Positions 55,187 through 64,000 of a stretch of DNA of 64,000 nt are shown piece by piece. Source of the DNA: Linderina pennispora (taxonomy: Eukaryota; Kickxellomycota; Kickxellomycetes; Kickxellales; Kickxellaceae); NCBI RefSeq assembly GCF_002104995.1, contig NW_024468259.1, positions 1-64,000 on the forward strand, given 5' to 3'. Within the stretch, counting starts at the first letter, position 1. The number at the start of each line of letters is the position of its first letter. The notes beneath the pieces are model-generated. The model saw only the letters and a program-made list of their open reading frames with translations. It was not told the origin of the DNA and ran no database searches. Position numbers and translations under genes: made by a program.

Positions 55187-55834
55187 TTAGTAGCCACCAC
55201 GTCCACGGCCACGGCCGCCGAATCCACCACGGCCGCCAAATCCGCCACGGCCTCCACCAAATCCACCGCGGCCTCCACCAAATCCACCACGACCTCCGCC
55301 CCGGCTGAAGCCGCCACGGCCTCCGCCACGGCCGCTAAACCCACCACGAGCACCGCCGCGTCCGCCGCGTCCACCCTGGGCACCGCCGCGTCCGCCGGCC
55401 GCCTTCTTCTTAACCTTACCGCCAACCGGCTTCGGCTTGGGCAGGAACCGGTCAAGCGGCAGAAGCTTGTCACCAGCAATAAACACCTTGTCGTCCTTCT
55501 TGAACGAATCGGCAACCACGCCCTCCTGCAGCTTGACCGTGAAATACACCTCGTTGATCGGCCCCAGAATCTCGTCCACCTTGCCAATCTGCGTCTTGTT
55601 CTCAAGGTAGATCGGCGCGTTAAAGTACGGAACCTTGGTGTTCGTGGACTTGCACACCATCTCGCCCTCGCACGCATGCATGTAGCTGCCCATCTCGAAC
55701 ACTGCGTCGGGCGGTCCATACGAGGCGTGTCCGCCGAACCCGCCACGTCCTCCACCGCGGCCTCCAAAACCGCCGCGGCCTCCGCCGAACCCACCACGTC
55801 CTCCGCCCCTGCTGAATCCGCCTCTCGAAGACAT
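55187..55834 (-). CDS. GAR1: H/ACA snoRNP protein Gar1
   Basis: 215 aa, intact, ATG at 55834. The typical Gar1 layout is an RGG-rich N-terminus (residues 1-35), a conserved core ([40 protein letters not shown], split here as two blocks; then [40 protein letters not shown], also two blocks), and a long RGG/GGRGGF C-terminus. It binds Cbf5 in H/ACA pseudouridylation complexes in the nucleolus. Nhp2 of the same complex is encoded 40 kb away in this window. A TATATATA run lies only about 20 bp upstream of the ATG, so either the leader is very short or it is not a TATA box. Confidence 0.96.
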   Translation of the reverse strand: MSSRGGFSRGGGRGGFGGGRGGFGGRGGGRGGFGGHASYGPPDAVFEMGSYMHACEGEMVCKSTNTKVPYFNAPIYLENKTQIGKVDEILGPINEVYFTVKLQEGVVADSFKKDDKVFIAGDKLLPLDRFLPKPKPVGGKVKKKAAGGRGGAQGGRGGRGGARGGFSGRGGGRGGFSRGGGRGGFGGGRGGFGGGRGGFGGRGGFGGRGRGRGGY

Positions 55835-56320
55835 TTCTATGTGTGCTGCTTTATATATATAGTCCGCTGTCGTTTCTTCCCAAGGGGCTCCTAGTTTGGC
55901 TGGCGTGCAAACAGCTAGTAAGGTGAATATAAAGTAGGAGGGAAATTGAGCGTCAGCTTTTAATGTAGAAAGAACGCAGAGCGAGAAATAAAAAAATATT
56001 CGTGCTTTGATTCACTGTGGTCCAAAAAAATTTTTGATCCAGGCGTATGAGAATTATATCAAGCGGGACCAGCACAGAGGTTTTATCACGTGATGTTGTA
56101 GCCAGCATATCCCTCAATCACTATTGGGCCGGGTTTGGCGGCTTGCCTTGTCGTCCTTCCAATGCAACTCGGCTCGGTGCAGCTCGCCAGCATATCGCGC
56201 ATGTACACAGCAGCAGCCACAACATGTATATGGCTACATGCCTCATCTGCAATGAGTCGAATATAACATGTTGACAAAACTGATACATGGCTGAAACTAA
56301 AACAAACTTTAGACATAACA
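55835..56320. other. Intergenic between two leftward genes
   Basis: About 490 bp holding the GAR1 promoter and the 3' flank of the seven-helix receptor gene. No feature recognised apart from A/T runs. Confidence 0.4.
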
Positions 56321-57539
56321 TCACCTAGGAAGTGGATGGAAAACTACCGAGTCATTGTCGCTATCGTAGTTGGGGTGCGGCCCAATATTATATATGCTTA
56401 TGTACGGACTATAGTCGTCGTAGTAGCTAGCATCGGAGCGGATATGGCACTGCCGAATATCCTGCATCCACTGCTTGATATCGTCATCCGATGGCGCACA
56501 ATCCGCCTGCCACTGCTGGTGGTACAGCCCGCAGGCACCCTGCACCTGCGATCCGATCTTCGACCAGCTTGTAAACACGCGGTCGCGCATGCCCATCTTG
56601 TCAAACTGCGCTGAACGAGGGTGAACTGATCTGTGAACGTACTGTGAGCCACTCAGGCGGATGGGCGACATTCAGGCAGACGTCACACACGAATATTGGC
56701 AGAACGAAAATTGGCTGCAGCGACTCGGCAATGCAGAGTGCCTCGAACAGCCAAGCAGACTGCGATCCGCCCAGACGGAAAGCCAGCTTCCAAGCCAGTA
56801 GAGCAGGAATCATTGTATAGCAGGTGGCAAGCCACATGCGACCGCGAATGCTCGCTGCACTGCCCAGCATCCGACACCATCGAGGCAGTCGGGCTGCTGG
56901 CTGAGTACTTCGCCATCTTGCGCGCCTTGACCAGCGAAAACCCCACCGACATGACTGTCAGGACCAGCGAGAACATAATCCATATACCCTCGGTCAGCCA
57001 AACGGTAGCAGAGAACTTTGCATATGTGGTCTCGACCACCTACGCTGGCGCCGCGAAACTCCGCTGAGTCAAACACGTACAGGACTGGGTGGGTCACCAC
57101 CAGGGCGATCAGAAAACATGCAATTTCATAGTAGTCACTGAGCCGCCGCGCCAACCCAAAGCTACGTAGCCCGTAGCGCACGAACCGAATCCAGGCCAAC
57201 CGCGCACAGCACCAGCAGCGCGTTGAGCACCAGGCTCATGGTTGCCACAAATATAGGGAACCGCGCTATCAGCAGGCTAGCCGTGGCAGCATCGCTTGTA
57301 TGCGCGAGTGCAAGCTGGCTGGCTGCGTAGCTGAGGGACGACAGCGACAGGACGCTGACAACCCGGCACCGGAGACTGTCGGCCTGCGATTTACTAAGGT
57401 GGATGTTGGTGCACAGAGCCCCCACAAATGTCAATGCCGATATTACAGTCGATGCCAGATTCAACTGTCTAATAGTGCGTATAGCATGCTCATCCAGCGA
57501 GGGCCCACCAGCACCATCGAGAACCATAGTCGTAGACAT
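56321..57539 (-). CDS. Seven-transmembrane receptor-like protein (orphan GPCR)
   Basis: About 404 aa from ATG 57539 (MSTTMVLDGAGG). Seven hydrophobic helices can be read in order: LASTVISALTFVGALCTNIH; RVVSVLSLSSLSYAASQLAL; FPIFVATMSLVLNALLVLCA; YYEIACFLIALVVTHPVLYV; WLTEGIWIMFSLVLTVMSVG; WLATCYTMIPALLAWKLAFR; LFEALCIAESLQPIFVLPIF. The loops are short, the N-terminus is extracellular-like and the cytosolic tail is about 110 residues long and ends Tyr/Asp-rich. This topology fits fungal GPCRs (Gpr1/cAMP-receptor-like), but no DRY-type or NPxxY motif is evident. Four breaks, all +1, near 57187, 57050, 56880 and 56650. Confidence 0.68.
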
Positions 57540-58476
57540 TATCAAAACGAAAGGATAGCAGAAATGATAAATAAAAGCCGTAATAGCAAAAGTATAAAGA
57601 AATGGTGGTTGGAAATGAAAAGAAGAAAAAATGTGAACTGTATAACTATTTGCCCGTAGTTTTACGAATGGAAATACTGTTGAGACGCAGGTCAACTGGC
57701 AGATCTCTCTCTGGATGGGATATACTCGGTCAAGCTATATATGCATATCAGTGGAAGGCTGCTGCATACTCATAAAGTCATCCAGCAGTCACTGCCCAAA
57801 CAGGCAATAATAATTGTAGACCATTCTTCCTTTGTTGCATATGGACCGAATATTCCATATTGGCTGATTGTGAAAAAGCTTCTCACTGACTTTGTCGCAT
57901 TATGTTGTACCGGCAATTTTACGTTGAACATAATGGAAAATATCCATTATCACGGTGTGGCAAGAGACTAGGACCTTCCGCAGGTTACATAAAAGAATAG
58001 TCGGCTCAATGTTGGCCATTGGTATGCAGAATGAGGTGTAAATAGAGCCGCAATTCATTTCGACAATAATATTTGTTCAATATCGACAATCCGTGGATTG
58101 TCGAAAACGACAATATGAGACAGCCACTACATGGCGCAAAAATATTTTTATTGAATCTCAATAGGCACGCTCCAGCTGCGGGACATTGTCGACATTACTT
58201 AGCAGCATGCACCCACTAGTCAAGCTGTTGGTATCGGCGCTATCAGCGGCAGGTATCACTGAGAAAAGAACATCTTGTGTGCTGAGTGAAAGGCGGATCG
58301 GTAAATAATGCCTTTGAGCCACTTGTGCTCTGTGTTACACTCGCCATAGATAGTCTGTGTCCCAACAATAGACACTTGAAGCAACGCAGTTGTAGGTAAT
58401 ATGACGCTGGATGGATGCAGCATGAAGTGTATTTTAAGAGAGAATAGCAGCGTGGATTCTGGTAGTGTGAACGCGG
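57540..58476. other. Intergenic upstream of the receptor gene
   Basis: About 0.9 kb. Its main feature is a cluster of CGACAAT heptamers, including a perfect palindrome (listed separately). Homology to the second DUF229 copy extends only from 58401 rightwards, so the paralog 3' flanks differ beyond that point. Confidence 0.5.
58061..58193. promoter_or_regulatory. CGACAAT heptamer cluster with perfect palindrome
   Basis: The heptamer CGACAAT or its complement occurs five times within about 135 bp (near 58061, 58084, 58097, 58108 and 58187). Two copies form a perfect palindrome with 10-bp arms (TCGACAATCC, 2-nt spacer, GGATTGTCGA) at 58083-58104. It lies about 530 bp upstream of the receptor start codon and 3' of the DUF229 gene. 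It looks like a dimeric transcription-factor site cluster; the factor is unknown. Confidence 0.45.
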
Positions 58477-60604
58477 CTAATTCCGGCTCTCTGGAACCTT
58501 GCACATACAATAGCTGGCGCCGATACCAGCCTCCTCGCATGTACGACCAGCCTTTTGTGCCGAAAATAGCGATCGCTTCCAGTCGTCAATATTGAATTTC
58601 GGCCAGTCCGCCAACGCGCGGAACGTATAATGTGTTTCAAATGGAGTCATCAGCCGCTGCTCGTTCGCCTTGAATGGCGACAGACCATCACCTGTGTGCT
58701 CTTGGTATGCATTAGCAAACTGGTACAGGTACTCAGGCATCGACATGGCAAAGAGCGGGTTCTGGTGCTCGATCCGTCCGTTCTGCGTAAAAACAAAGTT
58801 TAGTCCCATGTGGAGACCATGGTCTGCACCGAGAATAAACACAGTGTCCTCCAATTCGCCGCTATTGCGCATGCCTTCGATAAACTCCGACAGTGCATGA
58901 TCCATCGTGGCAAGGACCTCGCTAGTGCCCTCGTGTCCCTCCATGAATGCAGCAGTGATCATATATGGCTTTCCATCACGCCTGCTCGCGCGAATATCAC
59001 GCTTCAGCTTGCGGATGTAGTCGAGCGCATATTCATGCAAATACCTTCCGTACAAGCACCGTGCAGTGATCGAGTGCGTTCCCTTGAAATTCCCAAACGC
59101 ATTGCCGGTTTCCGGGTATACTTCGGGCAGGCAGAACGGCGACGTCAGCTCGTAGTCCAAACTGCGGTCGGAGAACGCAAATGTTTGCGGATCGAACTTG
59201 TCGGCTAGATATTCCTGCGGCCAGTCTTCGCAGCCAGTCTCAACACGGGCTGTCACATATCCGCGGTCGCGATAATATGCCCAAATCGGCAGCTGCTTTT
59301 CTTTTGATGGGTAGATTTCGCCAGCGAACATAGGCTTTGGTGTTGTTATCCGTGCTGAATCCGACTGAATGATAGCGATATAGCTCGAAAAGGCGCGAGG
59401 TTCCGGGGCGGTCCAAGGTGCGCAGGACACGTGCAGTGCGTGGCAGGCGACGGAAAAACATGCGATGAGACACAGCATCGAGCATCAGGAAAATAACATT
59501 CGGGCGCTGTCTCCGTGTGTGCGCAATCTGGCTCACATCAAACCAGTCGTCGTCATTAGTGCTCCGGTCTCTGCGGGTATCCGAGTCCGCAGGCGGGACG
59601 TATTGAGGGAGGCTGCGCGCGGGCGGGCTCACTCGAGTCACAACACTGCTGCTTGATCCGCACCGGACAACAACCGACTGGATGCCGTGCGGTACCATGA
59701 AGGGTGCACTGGTGTAGGGCATGCGCCGGGTTGCATTCAGGACATTGCGGTTGTAGCCATTCCATAGATCCTTGTCCTTCATCGGCCACAGGCGTGTATC
59801 GGGAAGCACGTCGACATAGATCTTATCCTCATGTCCACAGTCCACGTGCAGAGTGCCGGTTTCGTCAATGTGCGCGCGGATCTGCAGCTTTTCCTTCGCA
59901 CACTTTGATGACCCAGCCCAAAAGTTTTGTGCACCGGCAGGCAGCAGGTCAATATAAGGGATGTTAGTGCCGACCCATTGGCACTCGCCGGGGATATACT
60001 GGAATCGACCCAGCACACCTTGGTCAAACACGCGTCTGTAGTGCACCAAGGATATACCTGCCGATATTCCAGCAATAATGGATGCAACAGCAAAGTACAC
60101 GAGGAAGTTCTCAATCTTGCACCACAGTATGTAGAATACTGCAATGGCTATGTTCAATGGCACATAGATTGCCAAAAACACCAGGAGGTTGTAGAATCCG
60201 TGCTTTTCGAAGCGCTCGCCGTGGTCGTAGCAATACAGCACAACCATTGTGCCAAGCATCGCCAGAAATGTCACCCGTCGCATACTTCTGCGCATGCGGC
60301 TCGCGTAAAGCATGACGGTAATGGTAGTCATACACGCTACTGACACCACAAGTTCAGCGCCCATGATTCCCAAGTGCTCGTTGATGTACAGGAGGTTGTC
60401 GCCTTGGAGCGACATAAGATACGAAACAGTGCCGATGAATAGCAAGAGAGCAAGGCCCACGGGTTTCGGTACAGATCGGACTGATAGTCGCCACCGGCTT
60501 TGGTCAGTCGAGATGACATGGGTGTATTTAGGCTTGTCCCAGTCATAGCTGTCTGCACGATATAACGGTAAGCGCTGGTGAATATTGTGCCGCGTAAATG
60601 CCAT
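58477..60604 (-). CDS. Membrane-anchored DUF229 sulfatase-like protein, copy A
   Basis: About 708 aa from ATG 60604. The N-terminal third has five hydrophobic helices (VGLALLLFIGTVSYLM; AELVVSVACMTTITVMLYA; FLAMLGTMVVLYCYD; LLVFLAIYVPLNIAIAVFYI; YFAVASIIAGISAGISLV). A DUF229 alkaline-phosphatase-like domain follows: RPNVIFLMLDAVSHRMFFRR supplies the first metal-binding Asp, then GYVTARVETGCEDW, and GADHGLHMG the Asp-His metal pair. One +1 break near 59460 is bridged. Sulfatase-fold hydrolases or phosphoglycol transferases act on glycans at the cell surface; the substrate here is unknown. The stop at 58477 is shared with copy B, supporting it as the true end. No Cys-x-Pro-x-Arg formylglycine motif is seen. 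Confidence 0.85.
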
Positions 60605-61089
60605 GGTATCGTCTGAAGGTGGAACAGGCGTTAGCGTAAAAGTGCAGAAAAAGGAGCTGTTCGTAGGTGGAAAAGGAGAGGGCGTGCGGAGTTTCCTCTG
60701 GTTTATAGCCGAGTGTTTGGAGATGGAAAGTGGCCGTGGAAATTGGGAACAGGTTATTAGCTTGGAATGCCCTGCAAAACAATCAAAAAAAATCAGCGCC
60801 CATCCCTAGTATAGTGAGCTGATTGTAGCTAGCCCGCTGCCACTAACAATCACCTTTTGTCGCCTCTGCTCTATCCGGTCTGTAGTCCAGTCAAGCGAAA
60901 AAAAACGGCAAAAAGAACCAACGTGTCTGAGCGTGGGGCCTATGAGCCTCAGTCAGTTTCTTGCCAATGTTTAGCATGTATGCACAAACATATAAACGTC
61001 GACCATTATAAGCGAGTTTTTAGGTACTCCCTTGCCAACCAGCGTCGCAGAGTGCCTATTCAAACTAGTTTATCTGTCTGTCTGCGTGT
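60605..61089. other. Upstream flank of DUF229 copy A
   Basis: About 485 bp, presumably the promoter. Base composition is still ordinary here; it turns AT-rich at about 61090. No feature recognised. Confidence 0.45.
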
Positions 61090-61905
61090 TACGCTTTAAA
61101 ATAAAATATTTTACTATATTTTACTATTAATGTGATCACAATTAAGCTAGTATTATTTACAGTCTTAGGTTGCCTATATTAACATCTACTCTATAGGAAG
61201 GCTCAGCACCAGCACCTTAATTTTGTAGCAGCTTATACTTTGCAGCAGCTCATAAATTGAGGTCAATAAATTCACTTCAGCTATAAGGTATTGTATGATA
61301 GATTTATTCTTAGATCACCAATAGTTTTATATTTTGTTGAGTCAATTGCCTTGTAGCATATCAATTCTTTCTTCTTCTTTAACTATTTCATTTTTAGCTA
61401 GTATTTCAAGTATCTTCAATCCAACCCTCTTTTGAGCTCTAGAAGCACTTGTATCTCTATGCTATAACATTGTATTTATATTCACTAAAAATTAAATAAA
61501 AAAAATAAAATATGATATCAGCTAGTAGCTTAGAGTTAGATGAACATTGCAGAGCTAGTGCCAGCCTATGTAGTTATTGATACAGAGTATGGATATAGGA
61601 GGTCATTCAAAGTTACTTATCTGCATAACAATTATTTATGCATATTGAAACTACTAATAATTTCAGTGAAATAAAATTTTCACCTAAACTGCTATCAGTA
61701 TCTTAGAAAAGTTTTAGTGAATATAGGAGGTCATTTATAGAGGCCATTCATAAATATAAAAGTTTAAAGAAACTAAATATCTATTATCAGAACAACCATT
61801 TAACAAATAATAAATCAATTACTAGTAGTAGATAAATATTTTAAAATATAGAATGTTTTGTAATGGCCAAAAAGATTCTAGCAACTAGATTAACAAATAA
61901 ACAAA

Positions 61906-62070
61906 GATGCCAAATATGGTGCTTCTATGAAACCCCTTTGGCATCCTGAAAAATTTCAGTTGATACACAATTAATATGCTTCTACTGAGATAGAGGCTGT
62001 ATCCCGAGAAATCAACTGAAATTTTTCAGGATGCTGAAGGGGGTTTCATAGAAGCATCATATTTGGCATC
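61906..62070. mobile_element. MITE-like palindromic element, copy 1
   Basis: 165 bp with two 59-bp arms (61906-61964 and 62011-62070 read inverted) differing at only about three positions, around a 46-bp loop. The arms begin GATGCCAAATAT and include GCTTCTATGAAACCCC and CCTGAAAAATTTCAGTTGAT. No coding capacity. Long near-perfect terminal inverted repeats with a short unique centre fit a foldback or MITE-type non-autonomous transposon. No clear target-site duplication seen. Confidence 0.72.
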
Positions 62071-62199
62071 TGAATAAGAAAACAATAAAAATATTAATAA
62101 TTATTAAATAGCTAACAACTTCTGACTGATCTCCTATAGTTACTAAACTAGGAAATAAATATTTTAACCTTCTAAAGCTATTTGCTCTTTTATTTTTTT

Positions 62200-62342
62200 T
62201 ATACTTCTACAAAACCCCTATTGGTATCCTAAAAAATTTCAGTAGATATATAATTAATATGCTTCTACTGAGATAGAGGCTGGGTTACTAGAAATCAACT
62301 GAAATTTTTTAGGATGCTGATAGGGGTTTCAGAGAAGTGTAA
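62200..62342. mobile_element. MITE-like palindromic element, copy 2
   Basis: Same organisation and orientation as copy 1: arms with ACTTCT...AAACCCCTAT and TATCCTAAAAAATTTCAG, and a loop sharing TTAATATGCTTCTACTGAGA with copy 1. More diverged between arms; most differences from copy 1 are C-to-T or G-to-A. It sits inside a larger inverted repeat (62131-62160 / 62371-62413). Confidence 0.68.
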
Positions 62343-62640
62343 TAATAACAAAGGAATATGAAGTTTTAAATATTAAATATTAAATACCTAGTTTAGTAAC
62401 TATGAATAACCTCCTTAGGTAAAATAAAAAATTATATCTTTATAATCATTTTTAAGCATTTAAACATTCTAGATACAATAATAACTAATATCTATACTAT
62501 AAACATCTAGTAGCAAATAACTATTCTAAAAATAATTACTTAATTATCTAACAAACAAAATTATAATTTACTAAATTTTATATTTCTATAAATGACCACT
62601 TTAATATATATTTAACTCTTCTATAATTTCTTATTTGAAT

Positions 62641-62791
62641 ATTATTTAGGTACTTCTATGAAACTCCTTTTATATCCTAAAATTTTTAGTATATTTCTTT
62701 TAACTAACCCTATATCTCAGTATAAGTATGCTAATTATATTAACTGAATTTTTAGGATACAGAAGGAGTTTCATAGAAGTACCTAAATAAT
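62641..62791. mobile_element. MITE-like palindromic element, copy 3 (inverted loop)
   Basis: About 150 bp with ~49-bp arms (62641-62690 and 62743-62791) starting ATTATTTAGGTACTTCTATG and sharing GAAACTCCTT. The loop carries ATATCTCAGTATAAGTATG, the reverse-oriented counterpart of the CTACTGAGATAGAG loop of copies 1 and 2, so it is inserted in the opposite orientation. Confidence 0.66.
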
Positions 62792-62960
62792 ATAAGAGCA
62801 ATAAATTATAGAAGATATGAATACACATTAGGTAGTTTAGTAACTGTGAATAGCCCCTAATAAGAAAATATGCCTTCTTATTAAGGTAATAAGAATATCT
62901 AAAGCAGAATGTAGGAGATAATTAGAGTGAAGAAATATATATGCGAAACGTGGTTAGATG

Positions 62961-63589
62961 GTTTACAATTATCACATGACTTCCAAACCGCAAAGCAGCT
63001 GCATAAAATCAATCAATCAATATTTAATTATGGGATTAGCAATAGGGAATTACCAAGGGGGAGTGCCTAATCGCATCTTGCAAAGTGGGATGCATTAAGC
63101 TGCAATCGTTGTCGCGGCTTTTTATTTAGAAAAATAGAGCAAGAATTGTCAGCCTGGCGCCTATTGGCTTCAGGTTCAAGAGAATCCAGTGCCTCCTCTC
63201 CACACCACATTAATGGACCATGGCCTCATCACATAAGCGCATATTTATAGTTGATGAGCTTGCTATGTTAGTTAAGTTTTAATTATCGCCTTTAAAAACC
63301 TCTCCACAAACTGAATAAAATAGAGAAAAGTGAATAGACGTGTTGCGTAGAGGTGTTTTCAATGCGGCCGTTTGTGCAATACATCAGTCTAGACGTTAGC
63401 TCCATAGTGTAGACTATAACGGGGCTCTTGTTGACGCCTGGCTTGCGGTCACCTGACTTGGCTGACATGTCGACGTCAGGGACAGCCGCGACGGGTGCAC
63501 AACAATAAGTAACACGACGCTGGATGGATGCAGCATGAAGTGTATTTTAAGAGAGAATAGCAGTGTGGATTCTCGTAGTGTGAATGCGG
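62961..63589. other. 3' flank of DUF229 copy B
   Basis: About 630 bp. Homology to copy A starts at about 63513; left of that the sequence is unrelated to the copy A flank. No gene recognised. Composition returns gradually to normal. Confidence 0.4.
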
Positions 63590-64000
63590 CTAATTCCGGC
63601 TCTCTGGGACCTTGCACATACAATAGCTGGCGCCGATACCAGCCTCCTCGCATGTACGACCAGCCTTTTGTGCTGAAAATAGCGATCGCTTCCAGTCGTC
63701 AATATTGAATTTCGGCCAGTCCGCCAACGCGCGGAACGTATGATGCGTTTCAAATGGAGTCATCAGCCGCTGCTCGTTCGCCTTGAATGGCGACAGACCG
63801 CCACCTGTGTGCTCTTGGTATGCATTAGCAAACTGGTACAGGTACTCAGGCATCGACATGGCAAAGAGCGGGTTCTGGTGCTCGATCCGTCCGTTCTGCG
63901 TGAAGGCAAAGTTTAGTCCCATGTGGAGACCATGGTCTGCACCGAGAATAAACACAGTGTCCTCCAATTCGCCGCTATTGCGCATGCCCTCGATAAACTC
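63513..64000. repeat. Segmental duplication of 58400-58887
   Basis: Direct duplication covering the DUF229 C-terminal coding region plus 77 bp of 3' flank. The left boundary is sharp at about 63513 (58400 in the other copy); the right boundary is beyond the window. The AT-rich MITE island lies between the copies. Confidence 0.85.
63590..64000 (-). CDS. DUF229 sulfatase-like protein, copy B, partial at right edge
   Basis: Only the last ~136 codons are inside the window; the gene continues to the right. It encodes GADHGLHMGLNFAFTQNGR and ends CMCKVPESRN at the same stop as copy A. Nucleotide identity to 58403-58887 (constant offset 5113) is about 97 percent, with roughly thirteen mismatches and no indels. 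Amino-acid changes are few (for example FVF to FAF, GDG to GGG, HYT to HHT). It is a recent same-strand duplicate of the neighbouring gene, and no frame break is seen in the visible part. Confidence 0.85.
   Translation of the reverse strand, partial: EFIEGMRNSGELEDTVFILGADHGLHMGLNFAFTQNGRIEHQNPLFAMSMPEYLYQFANAYQEHTGGGLSPFKANEQRLMTPFETHHTFRALADWPKFNIDDWKRSLFSAQKAGRTCEEAGIGASYCMCKVPESRN

Larger units (their letters stand above)
61090..62960. other. AT-rich island of decayed repeats
   Basis: About 1.9 kb with A+T near three quarters by eye, against roughly even composition elsewhere. It has no coding ORFs and contains three palindromic MITE-like elements (listed separately) plus scattered copies of a ~20-bp motif related to GTTACTAAACTAGG. 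One pair of these forms an inverted repeat (62131-62160 and 62371-62413) enclosing the second MITE; others lie at 61598-61616 and 62831-62858. It separates the two DUF229 copies. Confidence 0.75.

Noticed and set aside
57974-57986. 13-nt match to the conserved 3' end of 18S rRNA (CCTTCCGCAGGTT)
   Set aside because: Match stops after 13 nt on both sides; too short to call an rRNA fragment.
1-64000. tRNA, rRNA or CRISPR arrays
   Set aside because: No cloverleaf-like element with T-loop GTTCRA context, no rRNA blocks, and no regularly spaced direct repeats were recognised by eye. Short or diverged RNAs could be missed.

Overview
The window looks like nuclear chromosomal DNA of a filamentous, early-diverging fungus, most likely Kickxellomycotina (Zoopagomycota). 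That placement is inference from gene content and was not tested against any database. Support comes from single-copy fungal housekeeping genes (ZWF1, NHP2, GAR1, GUF1, PET8, FYV10, twinfilin), sparse short GT-AG introns (about 60-125 bp), compact spacing on both strands, many Ser/Thr-rich secreted or anchored proteins, and an NRPS-independent siderophore (NIS) synthetase, a route known in zygomycete fungi.

Layout. 0-7 kb: fragment of a P-loop ATPase (minus), a beta-propeller protein (minus), mitochondrial translation factor GUF1 (plus), a CREB/ATF-like bZIP factor (plus) and a tiny membrane protein (minus). 7-18 kb: an Ldb17/Dip1/SPIN90-type Arp2/3 activator, the mitochondrial SAM carrier PET8, a type I surface protein, co-chaperone p23, snoRNP protein NHP2, and GID/CTLH E3 subunit FYV10. 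18-30 kb: a large ubiquitin-like-domain protein, a Lys/Asp/Ser-repeat anchored protein, a polyQ protein, a GT62 mannosyltransferase and mitochondrial prolyl-tRNA synthetase. 30-41 kb: a SAPS-type phosphatase regulator, two secreted-protein genes (one with a 21-bp minisatellite) and twinfilin. 41-49 kb: a tandem TMEM198-like pair, a VHS-GAT trafficking adaptor, two tiny genes and glucose-6-phosphate dehydrogenase. 50-61 kb: the NIS synthetase, a low-complexity protein, TMEM42, GAR1, an orphan seven-helix receptor and a membrane-anchored DUF229 sulfatase-like protein. 61-63 kb: an AT-rich island with three decayed palindromic MITE-like elements, followed by a second copy of the DUF229 gene that runs off the right edge.

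Functional threads: actin patch turnover (Ldb17, twinfilin), H/ACA snoRNP (NHP2, GAR1), mitochondrial translation (GUF1, prolyl-tRNA synthetase), cell wall and surface (GT62 enzyme and several Ser/Thr-rich proteins), and iron acquisition (NIS synthetase). No operon-like organisation is expected or seen.

Main caveat: about 45 single-base frame breaks interrupt otherwise well-conserved genes. Almost all behave as one extra base (+1), usually inside a 2-4 nt homopolymer. Assembly or sequencing error is the simplest reading. Gene coordinates below span the whole inferred gene, and the breaks are noted. No tRNA, rRNA or CRISPR array was recognised.
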